DNA from: Oasisia sp. SBJ-2009
Taxonomy: Eukaryota > Annelida > Polychaeta > Sabellida > Siboglinidae
DNA: 64,000 bases
Assembly: GCA_964017155.1 (NCBI GenBank)
Contig: OZ024862.1
Span: 35,613,190-35,677,189, forward strand
Reading direction: 5' to 3'
In this document: positions 11,701-20,738 of the stretch, one piece after another
Numbering within the stretch: position 1 is the first letter of the stretch
Layout of the letters: each line of letters opens with the position of its first letter
The notes under the pieces: generated by a model
Told to the model about the DNA's origin: nothing
Database searches by the model: none
The model's input: the letters and a program-made list of their open reading frames with translations, nothing else
Program-made: the position numbers and the translations under genes

Positions 11701-14700
11701 GTGTCTGTCTGTCTGTGTGTCTGTGTGTCTGTCTGTCTTCAGTCATATCTGTCTGTCCGTCCGTCCGTCCGTCCGTCCGTCCGTCCGTCCGTCTTCAGTC
11801 ATGTCTGTCTGTCTGCCTGTCTTCAGTCATGTCTGTCTGTCTGTCTGTATTCAGTCATGTCTGTCTGTCTTCAGTCATGTCTGACTCTGTCTGTTCGTCC
11901 GTCCGTCTGTCTGTCTTCAGTCATGTCTGTCTGTCTGTCCGTCCGTCCATCCATCCGTCCGTCCCTCCGTCCGTCCATCCGTCCGTCCCTCCCTCCGTCC
12001 GTCCCTCCGTCCGTCCCTCCGTCCGTCCCTCCGTCCGTCCCTCCGTCTGTCTTCAGTCATGTCTGTCTGTCTGTCTGTATTCAGTCATGTCTGTCTGTCT
12101 GTCTGTCTTCAGTCATGTCTGTCTGTCTGTCTGTCCGTCCGTCCGTCTGTCTTCAGTCATGTCTGTCTGTCCGTCCGTCCGTCCCTCCGTCCGTCCGTCC
12201 CTCCGTCCATCCGTCCCTCTGTCCGTCCCTCCGTCCGTCCCTCCGTCCGTCCCTCCGTCCGTCCCTCCGTCCGTCCCTCCGTCCGTCCCTCCGTCCCTCC
12301 GTCCGTCCCTCCGTCCGTCCCTCCGTCCGTCCCTCCGTCCGTCCCTCCGTCCATCCGTCCATCCGTCCCTCCGTCTGTCTTCAGTCGCGTCTGTCTGTCT
12401 GTCACAGGTGTCACGAGCAGCAGGAGAAGATCACTGCTTTGTGCTACATGACGTATGACAGCAACACGTCATGTGACCCATCCTGTCCATACAACCGCCG
12501 CAAGGTCCACTTTCACTGCTTGTGGGTGAGTCACACTACAGGTGGCGCCACTCATTGGCCACTGTGTTACGTTTCGATGACGATGCATGTCATCTTATTT
12601 TGGTTGAGCTGTATTAAGATATTCCTGCACAGTAAACAGATATTTGTTAATGAAATGGTGGATCATGAATAAGTTGAGTTCACAGGTGTATTATCAAATG
12701 ATGTGCTTAGGAAATATCTTAAATGTTGCATCATACTAGATACTTTCTTTCTCAGTCAAGAAATCATTGATTATTTATTGTTGATTTATTTGATGGTTGA
12801 TGTGGTTGATTGTTGGTGTGTTGTTAACATTTGATGTGGTTGTTGTTATTCAGTGTGGTTGTTGGTGGTTGATGTGGTGGTTGTAGTTGTTGATGATTGG
12901 TGTAGTTTTTGATATTGATTTTAGTCGTTGATGATTGGAGTAGTTGTTGATGATTGGAGTAGTTGTTGACTGGTGTTGTTGTTGGTGATTGTTGTACATA
13001 GTTGTTGATGATTGGTGTAGTTGTTGATAATTAGTGTTGTTGGTTATTGTTGTTGTGATTGTTGACGATTGGTGTAGTTGTTGATGATTGGTGTAGTTGT
13101 TGATGTTTGTTGTAGTTGTTGATGATTGCTGTGGTTGTTGATGATTGAAGCGGTTGTTGATGATTGTAGTAATTGTTGATGATTGAAGTAGTTGTTGATG
13201 ATTGCTGTGGTTGTTGATTATTGAAGTAGTTGTTGATGATTGAAGTAGTTGTTGATGATTGAAGTAGTTGTTGATGATTGAAGTAGTTGTTGATGTTTGC
13301 TGTGGTTGTTGATGATTGAAGTAGTTGTTGATGATTGAAATAGTTGCTGATGATTGCTGTGGTTGTTGATGATTGGAGTAGTTGTTGATGATTGAAGTAG
13401 TTGTTGATGATTGAAGTAGTTGTTGATGATTGAAGTAGTTGTTGATGTTTGCTGTGGTTGTTGATGATTGAAGCAGTTGTTGATGATTGAAGTAGTTGTT
13501 GATGATTGAAATAGTTGCTGATGATTGCTGTGGTTGTTGATGATTGAAGTAGTTGTTGATGATTGAAGTAGTTGTTGATGATTGAAGTAGTTGTTGATGA
13601 TTGAAGTAGTTGTTGATGATTGCTGTGGTTGTTGATGATTGCTGTAATTGTTGATGATTGGTGTAGTTGTTGACGACTGGTGTAGTTGTTGATGATTGGT
13701 GTAGATGTTGATGATTGGAGTAGTTGTTGATGATTGGTGTAGTTGTTGATTATTGGTGTAGTTGTTGATGTTTGTTGTAGTTGTTGATGTTTGTTGTAGT
13801 TATTGATGATTGGTGTAGTTGTTGATGATTGGAGTAGTTGTTGATGATTGGTGTAGTTGTTGATTATTGGTGTAGTTGTTGATGTTTGGTGTGGTTGTTG
13901 ATGTTTGGTGTGGTTGTTGATGATTGGTGTAGTTGTTGATTATTGGTGTAGTTGTTGATGTTTGGTGTAGTTGTTGATTATTGGTGTAGTTGTTGATGTT
14001 TGGTGTGGTTGTTGTTGTTTGGTGTGGTTGTTGTTGATTGGTGTAGTTGTTGAAGATTGGTGTAGTTGTTGACGACTGGTGTTGTTGTTGCAGGCGGGGT
14101 GTATGCAGGTGCTCACAGAAGATGACCCTGTGTTCAGCCGCCTGGAACACCAGAAGGTCCACGAGTACGCCCGCGGTGTGGTCAGTCGCAAGATCTTCCC
14201 ATCCACCCCCCGAGTTCCCGTCGATGGCGCCTCCATGCCCCGTCGTCGAGGACGCCCCCTCAAGTACCCCCACCGCGTCATCCCAGTCGTCCCGAAGACA
14301 GAGATGTCTGAGGAGGAGATTCAGCGGCTGGTGCTGTCCCTGTGGAGTGACACCGAGGCCCGCCTCGTCGTCAGTTGTGGATTCAAACAGTACGACCCCA
14401 GCAATCCGTGTCCGGACGACAAGTGTATGTTTCTCTCCGAGAAGCTCCACTACCACTGTGTGCGTCCGCGGTGCTACTACGCCACGAACCGCCGCGACAT
14501 GCTCAACCTCCACGCTCGGGACTTCCATAGCTTCATCAACATCCTCGATGGGTTCGAGTTCTTCGACCGCAGCGTCGATTGCCGACGCGATCAATGCACC
14601 CACAACCATGAGCGTCGCCACTTCCACTGCGTGCGACCGCGCTGCGACTACTCGTTCGTGCGTTTCAGCACGATGGCTCAGCACGACAAGAAACATAACC

Positions 14701-16331
14701 TGGCCAATGAGCCGTCTGTGTTGCTTCAGAGTCAGTCAGTCGTGGGTGTTAACGGGTCCACTGCTGTGCCCAGCATGCCAGTCTATGGCGTACCCGGGAT
14801 GGTGAAACCGCTGACCAACCATCCTCTTATTCCTCTCATATTGCCACCGGGGGCAGTGCGACAGCATGCGCTGTCACATAGGCCAGGTGGCAGCACTGAT
14901 GTTGCTGTGACAACCGTCACTCCAGTCATCATACAATCAGTCAGCAGCGGTCCGATCGCGCTGACGTCGTCTGTCGTGAACATGTCGTCGAATGTGCCAC
15001 GCGGTGTCGCACCGGTGACGTCCCTGTCGACCGTGACGGATGTCGCCAATAATTTGTCCACGGTGTCGTCGACATTGCACATGACGAATAACCCGTTGCT
15101 GTCATCGTTGTCATCGACGAACTTGGTGACAATTGCGCCGAAGCCAAGCACGTTGAGCACCCAACCTCTCAGTGTGCTCCTACAGCAGCAGCAGCTGCAG
15201 CAGCAGCAGGGGCAGGGCGAGAAGCTGTCATGGCTCACCCTCAAGATGAACATGCACTACGGCATGCACCAGAACTGTGGGCGTCCGTTCTGTAAGCTGA
15301 AGAAGAAGGACCACTACCACTGTTGCGAGTGCAACCAAGCCTTCTCCAACCCCATTCGGCTCAAGATGCACATCGCCAAGCACCGGACAAAGAACGACTA
15401 CAGCACCAGTCAGTGCGACGCTGCGCCAACAGATGGCGCCGCGGATGCCGGTAGCAGTAGTGACACCAACGGCGAATTGTCGTCGTCGCTAAATCTCAGC
15501 ATGACAACATTTGCAAATATGCTTAGCAAGGAACAGCCGAAATCGCTCGATGACGACGTCGACGACGACGGTGACAGTGACGGCCTTGTCATTGACCTGT
15601 CGCTTCCGCCGTCGGAATGTGGTGACTCTTGTACGACACCTGCTAACGTGGGTGACAATGACAAAGATGATATGTTGGAGAACAGTGAGGTGGAACGTCA
15701 ACATGAAATGACAAAACAACTCAATATTGCCATGCCGATGACGGAAACGCCGCCTGTATTAACTGGGCGCCGGCAGGATGGCGTCCCGGACGGATTCGTG
15801 CGATTCCGCCACGTAGAAGACTGTGGCTTCGTCCACTGTACCTACCGACACACCGTCACACACTACCACTGTGCACGACCCAACTGTGGACACGCATTCA
15901 GCGACCGCACGCGCACGCAGCACCACGCGAAGCGCCACCGACGCACCGATGCCATCATGGCCGACGACTTCGAACACTTCCGCATTCACATTGACTGCCA
16001 GCGCGCCGACTGCGAGTACGCACGCAACATGTCGCACTACCACTGCCGGCGGTGCGAATTTGTCTGCACCGACACCGCCAAGGTGATCGCGCACCGCAAG
16101 CACCACTTGCGGCTGGCGAAGGTAGAGGTGCAGGGATATCGCAAGTTCACAAAGCGGGAGGTGTGTAACTTTGAGATGTGTACGTACAGTGGTAGACTGT
16201 GTCACTATCATTGTCTGGAGCAGGGCTGTTCTCAGGTCATGTTGGGGACCGCACAGGTGACGGCGCACAAGAACAGACACCGAGACGCGTCACTAGGCAA
16301 GGCCGACGACGTGTCACTAACAAAGACATAA
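3063..16331 (+). CDS. CASZ1: Castor-type (CASZ1-like) zinc-finger transcription factor, 3' part, nine exons
   Basis: Nuclear DNA-binding transcription factor of the castor family. In animals castor acts in neural and cardiovascular cell fate (family knowledge). Nine exons join in consistent phase: 3063-3207, 6246-6333, 6694-6858, 7676-7892, 8671-8808, 9363-10245, 10878-11000, 12408-12525, 14094-16331; about 1370 codons. I count 12 finger units of the castor pattern: an aromatic-rich lead, paired Cys, an HYHC/HFHC core, then Cys and a distal His pair. There are four before a Ser/Pro/Met-rich linker, four after it, and four near the C-terminus. An RGRP AT-hook-like motif lies between units 6 and 7, and IDLSLP occurs twice (possible CtBP-type contact, inference). 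Human CASZ1 long form has 11 fingers by my recollection. The start and N-terminal exons are outside the window. Family call is strong. Confidence 0.93.
4965..5417 (-). mobile_element. CR1/L2-like LINE fragment, reverse-transcriptase C-terminal tail and 3' end
   Basis: Read on the minus strand, a short coding stretch has the [18 protein letters not shown] signature found at the C-terminus of CR1/L2-group polyproteins. It is followed by AATAAAGTTTTATTATTATT as the 3' tail. A unit of about 69 bp within the 3' UTR is duplicated (about 5029-5166). Five-prime truncated and dead. Confidence 0.7.
5427..5512. repeat. (TA)n microsatellite
   Basis: Nearly pure TA dinucleotide run with one interruption. 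Confidence 0.95.
6246..6333 (+). CDS. CASZ1: castor exon b, finger 1 first half
   Basis: Acceptor TGACAG, donor GTACGT. One base completes the split Arg codon, then 29 codons containing [10 protein letters not shown] and the HFHCLDC core of the first castor finger. Ends in phase 0, directly readable into exon c. Confidence 0.9.
6694..6858 (+). CDS. CASZ1: castor exon c, finger 1 end and finger 2 start
   Basis: Acceptor CCTGTGCAG, 55 codons in phase 0, donor CAG|GTTAGC. It supplies the distal His pair of finger 1 (RHFKWHKKR) and finger 2 up to HYHCLQ. The last 18 bases of the exon and its donor are the first copy of a 36-bp tandem repeat, so six further identical CAG|GTTAGC donors follow within 216 bp. 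Confidence 0.9.
6841..7136 (+). repeat. 36-bp minisatellite containing exon end and 5' splice site
   Basis: Eight tandem 36-bp units plus a partial one. Unit 1 spans the last 18 bases of castor exon c and the first 18 of its intron. Units 1-7 keep CAG|GTTAGC (donor GT at 6859, 6895, 6931, 6967, 7003, 7039, 7075); unit 8 has CAGCTTAGC and has lost the GT. The unit length is a multiple of three and the castor frame stays open through the array to 7219. Confidence 0.95.
7676..7892 (+). CDS. CASZ1: castor exon d, finger 2 end and finger 3
   Basis: Acceptor TTGTCACAG, 72 codons plus one base, donor GTAGGT. Begins PGCNKVY, the continuation of finger 2, then DGFxRF-like lead and finger 3 with DCGSLDC and HFHC. 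Confidence 0.92.
8425..8664. repeat. TGTTGTCACCA-type minisatellite in castor intron
   Basis: About twenty degenerate 11-12-bp units, (CA)TGTTGTCAC, ending six bases before the acceptor of exon e. Confidence 0.9.
8671..8808 (+). CDS. CASZ1: castor exon e, finger 3 end and finger 4
   Basis: Acceptor TTGTTTCAG, donor GTGAGT. The split codon gives Glu in ADMEKHKMYH, the distal His pair of finger 3. Finger 4 follows with SCGYHLC and HIHC. A TGTTGTCACCA-type minisatellite runs up to the acceptor. Confidence 0.92.
9363..10245 (+). CDS. CASZ1: castor exon f, finger 4 end and low-complexity linker
   Basis: Acceptor CTCTGCAG, donor GTAATT. Completes finger 4 ([20 protein letters not shown]), then an acidic, Ser-rich linker with VIDLSLP and a coding minisatellite of 18-bp units giving SVSSMP-like repeats at about 9978-10195. 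It ends in a basic stretch, [16 protein letters not shown], the lead of finger 5. The repeat is in-frame, so unit gain or loss changes only linker length. Confidence 0.92.
9978..10195 (+). repeat. 18-bp coding minisatellite in castor exon f
   Basis: Units of TCAGTGTCATCAATGCCG and variants encode SVSSMP hexapeptides. In-frame; inside the Ser-rich linker between fingers 4 and 5. Confidence 0.9.
10270..10900 (+). repeat. 38-bp minisatellite containing 3' splice site and exon start
   Basis: Sixteen copies start exactly every 38 bases from 10308 to 10878, preceded by one degenerate copy at 10270. Each copy contains TTGACAG followed by the first 23 bases of castor exon g. The final copy is the true exon. 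38 is not a multiple of three, so upstream acceptors shift the frame. Confidence 0.95.
10878..11000 (+). CDS. CASZ1: castor exon g, finger 5
   Basis: The split Arg codon is completed by the first base, followed by YTANDPC, then HYHC and a distal His pair; donor GTACGT. The first 23 bases and the acceptor TTGACAG are the last copy of a 38-bp tandem repeat that fills the end of the intron. Only this last copy keeps the protein in frame. Confidence 0.9.
11160..11600 (+). mobile_element. RTE-like LINE fragment, C-terminal end, decayed
   Basis: Around 11390-11560 one frame reads [19 protein letters not shown] and, one frame over, [10 protein letters not shown]. This is the typical tail of RTE/Craniofacial-development-protein-2-like reverse transcriptases. 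In-frame stops and frame changes show it is dead. It lies inside a castor intron. Confidence 0.6.
11651..12406. repeat. CTGT/CCGT/CCCT tetranucleotide array in castor intron
   Basis: Higher-order mixture of CTGT, CCGT and CCCTCCGT blocks, punctuated about ten times by TCTTCAGTCATG. It runs to within a few bases of the acceptor of exon h and gives long artefactual open frames on both strands. Confidence 0.95.
12408..12525 (+). CDS. CASZ1: castor exon h, finger 6 first half
   Basis: Acceptor TCTGTCACAG, donor GTGAGT, 39 codons after the split Lys. Encodes the finger 5 tail and [19 protein letters not shown] of finger 6. It follows a long CTGT/CCGT array that contains many TCTTCAG acceptor look-alikes. 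Confidence 0.9.
12780..14090. repeat. 19-bp minisatellite AGTAGTTGTTGATGATTGA in castor intron
   Basis: Some seventy degenerate copies, strand-asymmetric (G+T on the plus strand), ending directly at the acceptor of the terminal exon. Confidence 0.93.
14094..16331 (+). CDS. CASZ1: castor terminal coding exon, fingers 6 end to 12
   Basis: Acceptor TTGTTGTTGCAG, then 745 codons to TAA. Contents in order: end of finger 6, the AT-hook-like RRGRPLKYP, fingers 7 and 8, a Thr/Ser/Val-rich linker with a short polyGln, finger 9 (NCGRPFC, HYHC), an acidic stretch with VIDLSLP, and fingers 10-12 closely spaced. High GC and codon regularity contrast with the AT-rich flanks. Ends [13 protein letters not shown]. 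Confidence 0.95.
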   Translation, partial: AGCMQVLTEDDPVFSRLEHQKVHEYARGVVSRKIFPSTPRVPVDGASMPRRRGRPLKYPHRVIPVVPKTEMSEEEIQRLVLSLWSDTEARLVVSCGFKQYDPSNPCPDDKCMFLSEKLHYHCVRPRCYYATNRRDMLNLHARDFHSFINILDGFEFFDRSVDCRRDQCTHNHERRHFHCVRPRCDYSFVRFSTMAQHDKKHNLANEPSVLLQSQSVVGVNGSTAVPSMPVYGVPGMVKPLTNHPLIPLILPPGAVRQHALSHRPGGSTDVAVTTVTPVIIQSVSSGPIALTSSVVNMSSNVPRGVAPVTSLSTVTDVANNLSTVSSTLHMTNNPLLSSLSSTNLVTIAPKPSTLSTQPLSVLLQQQQLQQQQGQGEKLSWLTLKMNMHYGMHQNCGRPFCKLKKKDHYHCCECNQAFSNPIRLKMHIAKHRTKNDYSTSQCDAAPTDGAADAGSSSDTNGELSSSLNLSMTTFANMLSKEQPKSLDDDVDDDGDSDGLVIDLSLPPSECGDSCTTPANVGDNDKDDMLENSEVERQHEMTKQLNIAMPMTETPPVLTGRRQDGVPDGFVRFRHVEDCGFVHCTYRHTVTHYHCARPNCGHAFSDRTRTQHHAKRHRRTDAIMADDFEHFRIHIDCQRADCEYARNMSHYHCRRCEFVCTDTAKVIAHRKHHLRLAKVEVQGYRKFTKREVCNFEMCTYSGRLCHYHCLEQGCSQVMLGTAQVTAHKNRHRDASLGKADDVSLTKT

Positions 16332-16700
16332 AATTGCACGAGAGCGTACTCACAAGCAATGCACAAGAATAGATATAGCGATGTGTTATTACACAAGTTT
16401 AACATTAATGTCATTAAACAAGAATGTACACTGACATGTCACTACATAAAAACATACATTGACATGCCACTACACAACAATATACAATGACATGTCACTA
16501 CACAAGAACATACATGACATGTCACTACACTAAAGCAACCATAATGCAGCACTACACAAGACTGCAAGTGACACCGAGTAAGAATAGACATAATGATGTC
16601 AGAACATAAACAACAGGGCCATGTCAGGAGAAAACCTGACATGTCACATTTGTGATTTTGCAGTTGTATGGTTGTATAATGGTATAAACAGCTTTAAAAC
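16332..16700 (+). other. Probable castor 3' untranslated region
   Basis: Follows the stop codon directly. About 16430-16545 is a degenerate tandem repeat of roughly 30 bp built on GACATGTCACTACACAA. ATTAAA at about 16413 is a weak poly(A) signal candidate; no clear AATAAA was seen. Confidence 0.5.
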
Positions 16701-16995
16701 TGCAAACTTATTTATTAATATTACACACCATTTGTTTATGGATGTCCCGTTAGTCGTCGGACATTTCTGTGTACCATCAGAAATGTAATCCAGTTTTATT
16801 GTGTTGTTAAAATGAATTTCTTAATCAGGTTTTAAAGGGCAATGTTGTTTAATACATACTTTAAACGTGGCACAGGAAGCAGTGCAGAAATAATTGATAA
16901 TGAATGAACACAGGGTGTATTATTAAATATCAATGACATGGCAACAAACATAACTAGGCATGAAGCTCCAATGGCAATGCTGAGTGATAGTTTCA

Positions 16996-18620
16996 TTATT
17001 GCAAGATTCTATGCAATCCCTTGCAAGTGTCTTTCATATCATTGTGTAGATAGTCATTTGGCAGTTCACATATTTTGTGTGCTACACGTATATGTTGATC
17101 ATGAATGAATTTACCGGCATTGTACAATGATTGATTGTAGGCTGATTTTTGAGGTAGTTGTAAGGGGTGGTTATAGACAATGGTTATATCCACGTTTTCA
17201 CTAATGAAAACGGACATGTTGATATGCAGAGTCAGTTGTTGTAGGGTGCTGTTTGTTGATAATGTTAACAAATACTGTGATAGGCTTTCAGTTAGTCCAC
17301 TGTGTATTTCACAAGTCCTGTTGTTAACAGCACATAAGTTTATAGAATATTAATGTAGTATAATTGTTACGCTTTCAACATTTCATCAGTCAGTGTACCT
17401 GTGTTCTCGTTACGTTTGGCCAGTTTGACATAGTTAACCAGTTGACCTAGAGATGGCGCCACGGGGTCTTGAGCAGTAGTGCTATTGGTGACTCCAGCGA
17501 CCTTCAGGAGATCACAATAGACATCATGTGAGAGTTTATACCAGCTCCCATCATCTCCACTCACCTTGTCTTTGGTTTTCTTTATCCAGATGCCTTTATT
17601 TGGAAATTCTTTCCCTGTGTCCTTACTGTATCCTTTGTAACAGGTTCTCAAAATGTTTGGTTCCTCCAATATACATGGCATTGCAATTCTTGCAAATATC
17701 ACAAAGAGTTGGTTCAGCAACTGGAGTATTCGACTCTCAATTGAGAGTTTGGGTTTGACTTCTATGCTGCTGTATCGAACCTTGGGCACGTTTGTTCACT
17801 CTATGTTACTTCAGTTCACTCACCTGTATGAGTAAGGTCCTGGCTATAGACAGTGGTGGATATTAGTGTATGCCTTCATGCATTAATTGCATCATGACTG
17901 AATGCTTCCCAGAGAAGTCAAGATGGTGTTCATTTGGATAAGTGTACCACTTGTGAAGTGCTTTTGAGCTCTGTTTAAGAACTTACCTATACTTTGTACG
18001 CTATTTTACCAGATATTTCTTCATGATCTCAGGTCTAGTTTCACGTAATCGTTGAACCATGTCATCATCTATCAGTAGCCATTCATGATGTGAACAAAGA
18101 TAACTTGCCCTTGAAACACTTTAAAAGAGTAACTATTTAAACCATCCACTCTGCTGAACTTAATAATATTATGAATATTTCATTCCATCTTTACCTCCGT
18201 GTAATGTTTCTTTGGAACCGTTTGTAGTGGTATAAACACATGGGTCATATTTCCCACTCTAAAGTTACAGTTGTGCCATTTTTTCAGCTGCCTATGCATA
18301 ATTTTCATATGCGTGTACAAATATTTTTGTAATTTATCTGTTGAGATTGTTTGATACGAGTTATTGTAGATTACACACGTGTTGTGTGAGTAATAGTTTT
18401 AGATCGTTGTTGTACATGTAGCTTAGTCGTTTAATTTCTGAATGAATGGTGAATTATTGTACATGTGCATTCATTTCGAGTTGTGTCATATTTTGAATTT
18501 GAATAATGAGGTTAACTTTCAGCTTTATTGGCGAATATGTTAATAGAGTTTGGAGAATTACTATATTTGTATTGATGAACACGTGGTTTTGTAATACGCT
18601 GGGTTCCTGGATGGTTTATC
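16996..18620 (-). pseudogene. Broken intronless coding region, identity unknown
   Basis: On the minus strand several long protein-like stretches follow each other without introns but with shifts and stops. About 18430-18180 contains KKWHNCNFRVGNMTHVFIPL. About 18118-17800 contains HHEWLLIDDDMVQRLRETRP and ALHKWYTYPNEHHLDFSGKH, with in-frame stops at 18001, 17983, 17863 and 17806. 17789-17367 contains NQLFVIFARIAMPC and DGSWYKLSHDVYCDLLKVAG. 17353-16996 contains IVYNHPLQLPQKSAY. The order is continuous and the residue composition is globular. I read it as a retrocopy or decayed gene; I do not recognise the family. A multi-exon gene with sequence errors is the alternative. Confidence 0.5.
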
Positions 18621-18740
18621 TATGCACTAGTTATTGAGTCTGTAGGGTAAAGACACATTCCAATCTATTCAAGTTGTGCTTTCTAGTTTAGCTGGTCTCA
18701 CACTGTTGTTGCAAACCAAACATTAGTGCAGTGTGTTCAC

Positions 18741-18802
18741 ATAATATATATATATATATATGTATATATACATGTATATACATGTATATATATATATACA
18801 TG

Positions 18803-18834
<32 letters not shown>

Positions 18835-18880
18835 CATATATATATATGTATGTATGTATTTTATATATATATATATATAC
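18741..18880. repeat. (TA)n/(TACA)n microsatellite
   Basis: TA repeats with interspersed TACATG. Confidence 0.95.
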
Positions 18881-19223
18881 AGACTGCAAAATAAGTCTGG
18901 TCCGATCGTCCCGGACGAGTAGTTTTAGAGCTCGGACTAGTAGTTTTGGAAGAACAGTCCTGTCGGACTAGTTATAATGACTTGAAAATGGCAGTTCTTT
19001 TCAACCGGATTATGTAAGTGATGCCTCCTAGCGATCATTAGTGTGGAACCACTGGAACTAAATATTCGGTTGTAGACAGCGTCTCGTTTTGACTTTCTCG
19101 TAATCATCATTCGATGATGTCTCCATGGCGATTATTTTACTAAACTACCAATGACCAGTAAAGGTAGTGGTACGAATAGAAATTTCTAGCGCAAAGCTGA
19201 GACCAAAATCTTCATTGGCTTAA

Positions 19224-19282
<59 letters not shown>

Positions 19283-19384
19283 ATTATATTAATATCTATC
19301 AGGACTAGCAACACAAATTGGGGACTAGTTGTTTGTGAGTCATCTAGTCCAACGGAATACCAACTGGTTAAAATATCATGCACC

Positions 19385-19435
<51 letters not shown>

Positions 19436-20422
19436 TACTATTATATTTAAAATTAAGTTGATTAATCTATGAAAGTGTGAATATCCATTTACAGTATATA
19501 ACTAAATAAACAAAATTGCAAATGAAATGGCATGTCGTAGATAATACTGGCTAATGCAAATCTAAAACTGAAACTAGACCAACAAAGATGAATTTGACAT
19601 GAACCTTGAAGTATTTCACAGACACTTCTAATTGTTGGTGCACCAGCAGAAGATGTTATTGGAATATCTCCAGCAATCTCTTGTTGGTGTGATTGATGTA
19701 AAGCAGATGTGATAGAAATAATTTAAAGATGTTTAGTTGTAGTTGCTGTGTGATTCATTGTAATCAACATGAATTTATAAAGATGCGAATGAGCCCACTA
19801 ATGTGGTAATAATGTGTTTGGCAACGGTAATGTTGAAACATTTTAAAGTCAGATTTACACATAACCATGCTGGTGTAGAGATATATTTTGTTTTATTATA
19901 TTATTAGGTCACATTCCAATGGAAAATCTTGTTGTTATTCTGTATAGAATAAATAGCTGAAATCAGGAACACCGTGTTGTCTGTGTTATGAAACGTGGAA
20001 AATGTATTTGCACTGCATTTACTTGTTTGAAGACACTATGCATTCAGGAAGGGGGTCTGAAGGCAGCAACAGGAGCACTAAACTATCGAAATCCTACACA
20101 TGAATTAGACTTAAAAATAAAAATATCACGTTGGGGGTGTAAATGTGTAATTCACATTGATGTCTATACTTGTAAAGCTGGCTCCCTGTCAAATAATGTC
20201 CTCTCCTTGATGCCGTTTTGAAGCCTGTGTTATTTTGTCCATACCCAATTGCCCCAGGTCTGAGACATACAGTAGCAGCTATATGAGAAAATATTACTGT
20301 TTGACTTTCAAAAAAAAACCATTGCAATATTACCTAAGGATTGCTTCACTTGGGTATGAGTAATTATAGAAAGTGTCCCACTAATCATGCCGATATAGAA
20401 TTTTACCGCCAAAATTAGCGTT
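18881..20422. other. Intergenic AT-rich DNA
   Basis: Contains TA arrays at 19222-19275 and 19387-19430. A phrase around GGACTAGTTGTTT/GGACTAGTAGTTTT recurs. No gene was recognised. Confidence 0.5.
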
Positions 20423-20495
20423 CATCTCCGGTGGGACTCGAACCCACAACCTCCGGATTAGAAGTCCGACGCGCTATCCATTGCGCTACGGAGAC
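20423..20495 (-). tRNA. tRNA-Arg(TCT)
   Basis: Transfers arginine at AGA codons. The 73-base minus-strand sequence folds as a cloverleaf: acceptor GTCTCCG pairs with CGGAGAT, the anticodon loop is CTTCTAA with anticodon TCT, and the T arm is GTGGGTTCGAGTCCCAC. Box A (TAGCGCAATGG) and box B (GGTTCGAGTCC) are intact; the discriminator is G. There is no intron and no encoded CCA. A T-run (TTTT at 20414-20411 on the minus strand) is the likely Pol III terminator. Confidence 0.97.
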
Positions 20496-20738
20496 AACGT
20501 TATTTCATGCCACCTTTGTTAAATTGTGGCTATAATTAATAAATAATTGGGTGTCCAGTGGTTTGGAGCTAAAACAAACAGTAGACTACTAAAGTCCTTG
20601 GGACATACGAAATAATAGCCCCTTAGGCCTTACGGATACAGTAGTTAGTGTGTAGTTATTTACGTACATGACATCGTAGTTTTTGTCATTTGTAGCGGCT
20701 GTTTTTTTCTGAATACGGCGACGTGTCACAGACAGTCA

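Noticed and set aside
11458..12672. 404-codon open frame rich in RPSV and CLSV
   Set aside because: Tetranucleotide repeats in a castor intron. Only 12408-12525, in this frame, is a true exon, supported by splice sites and finger motifs.
13800..14696. 298-codon minus-strand frame overlapping the castor terminal exon
   Set aside because: Antisense shadow of the GC-rich exon extended into the 19-bp array.
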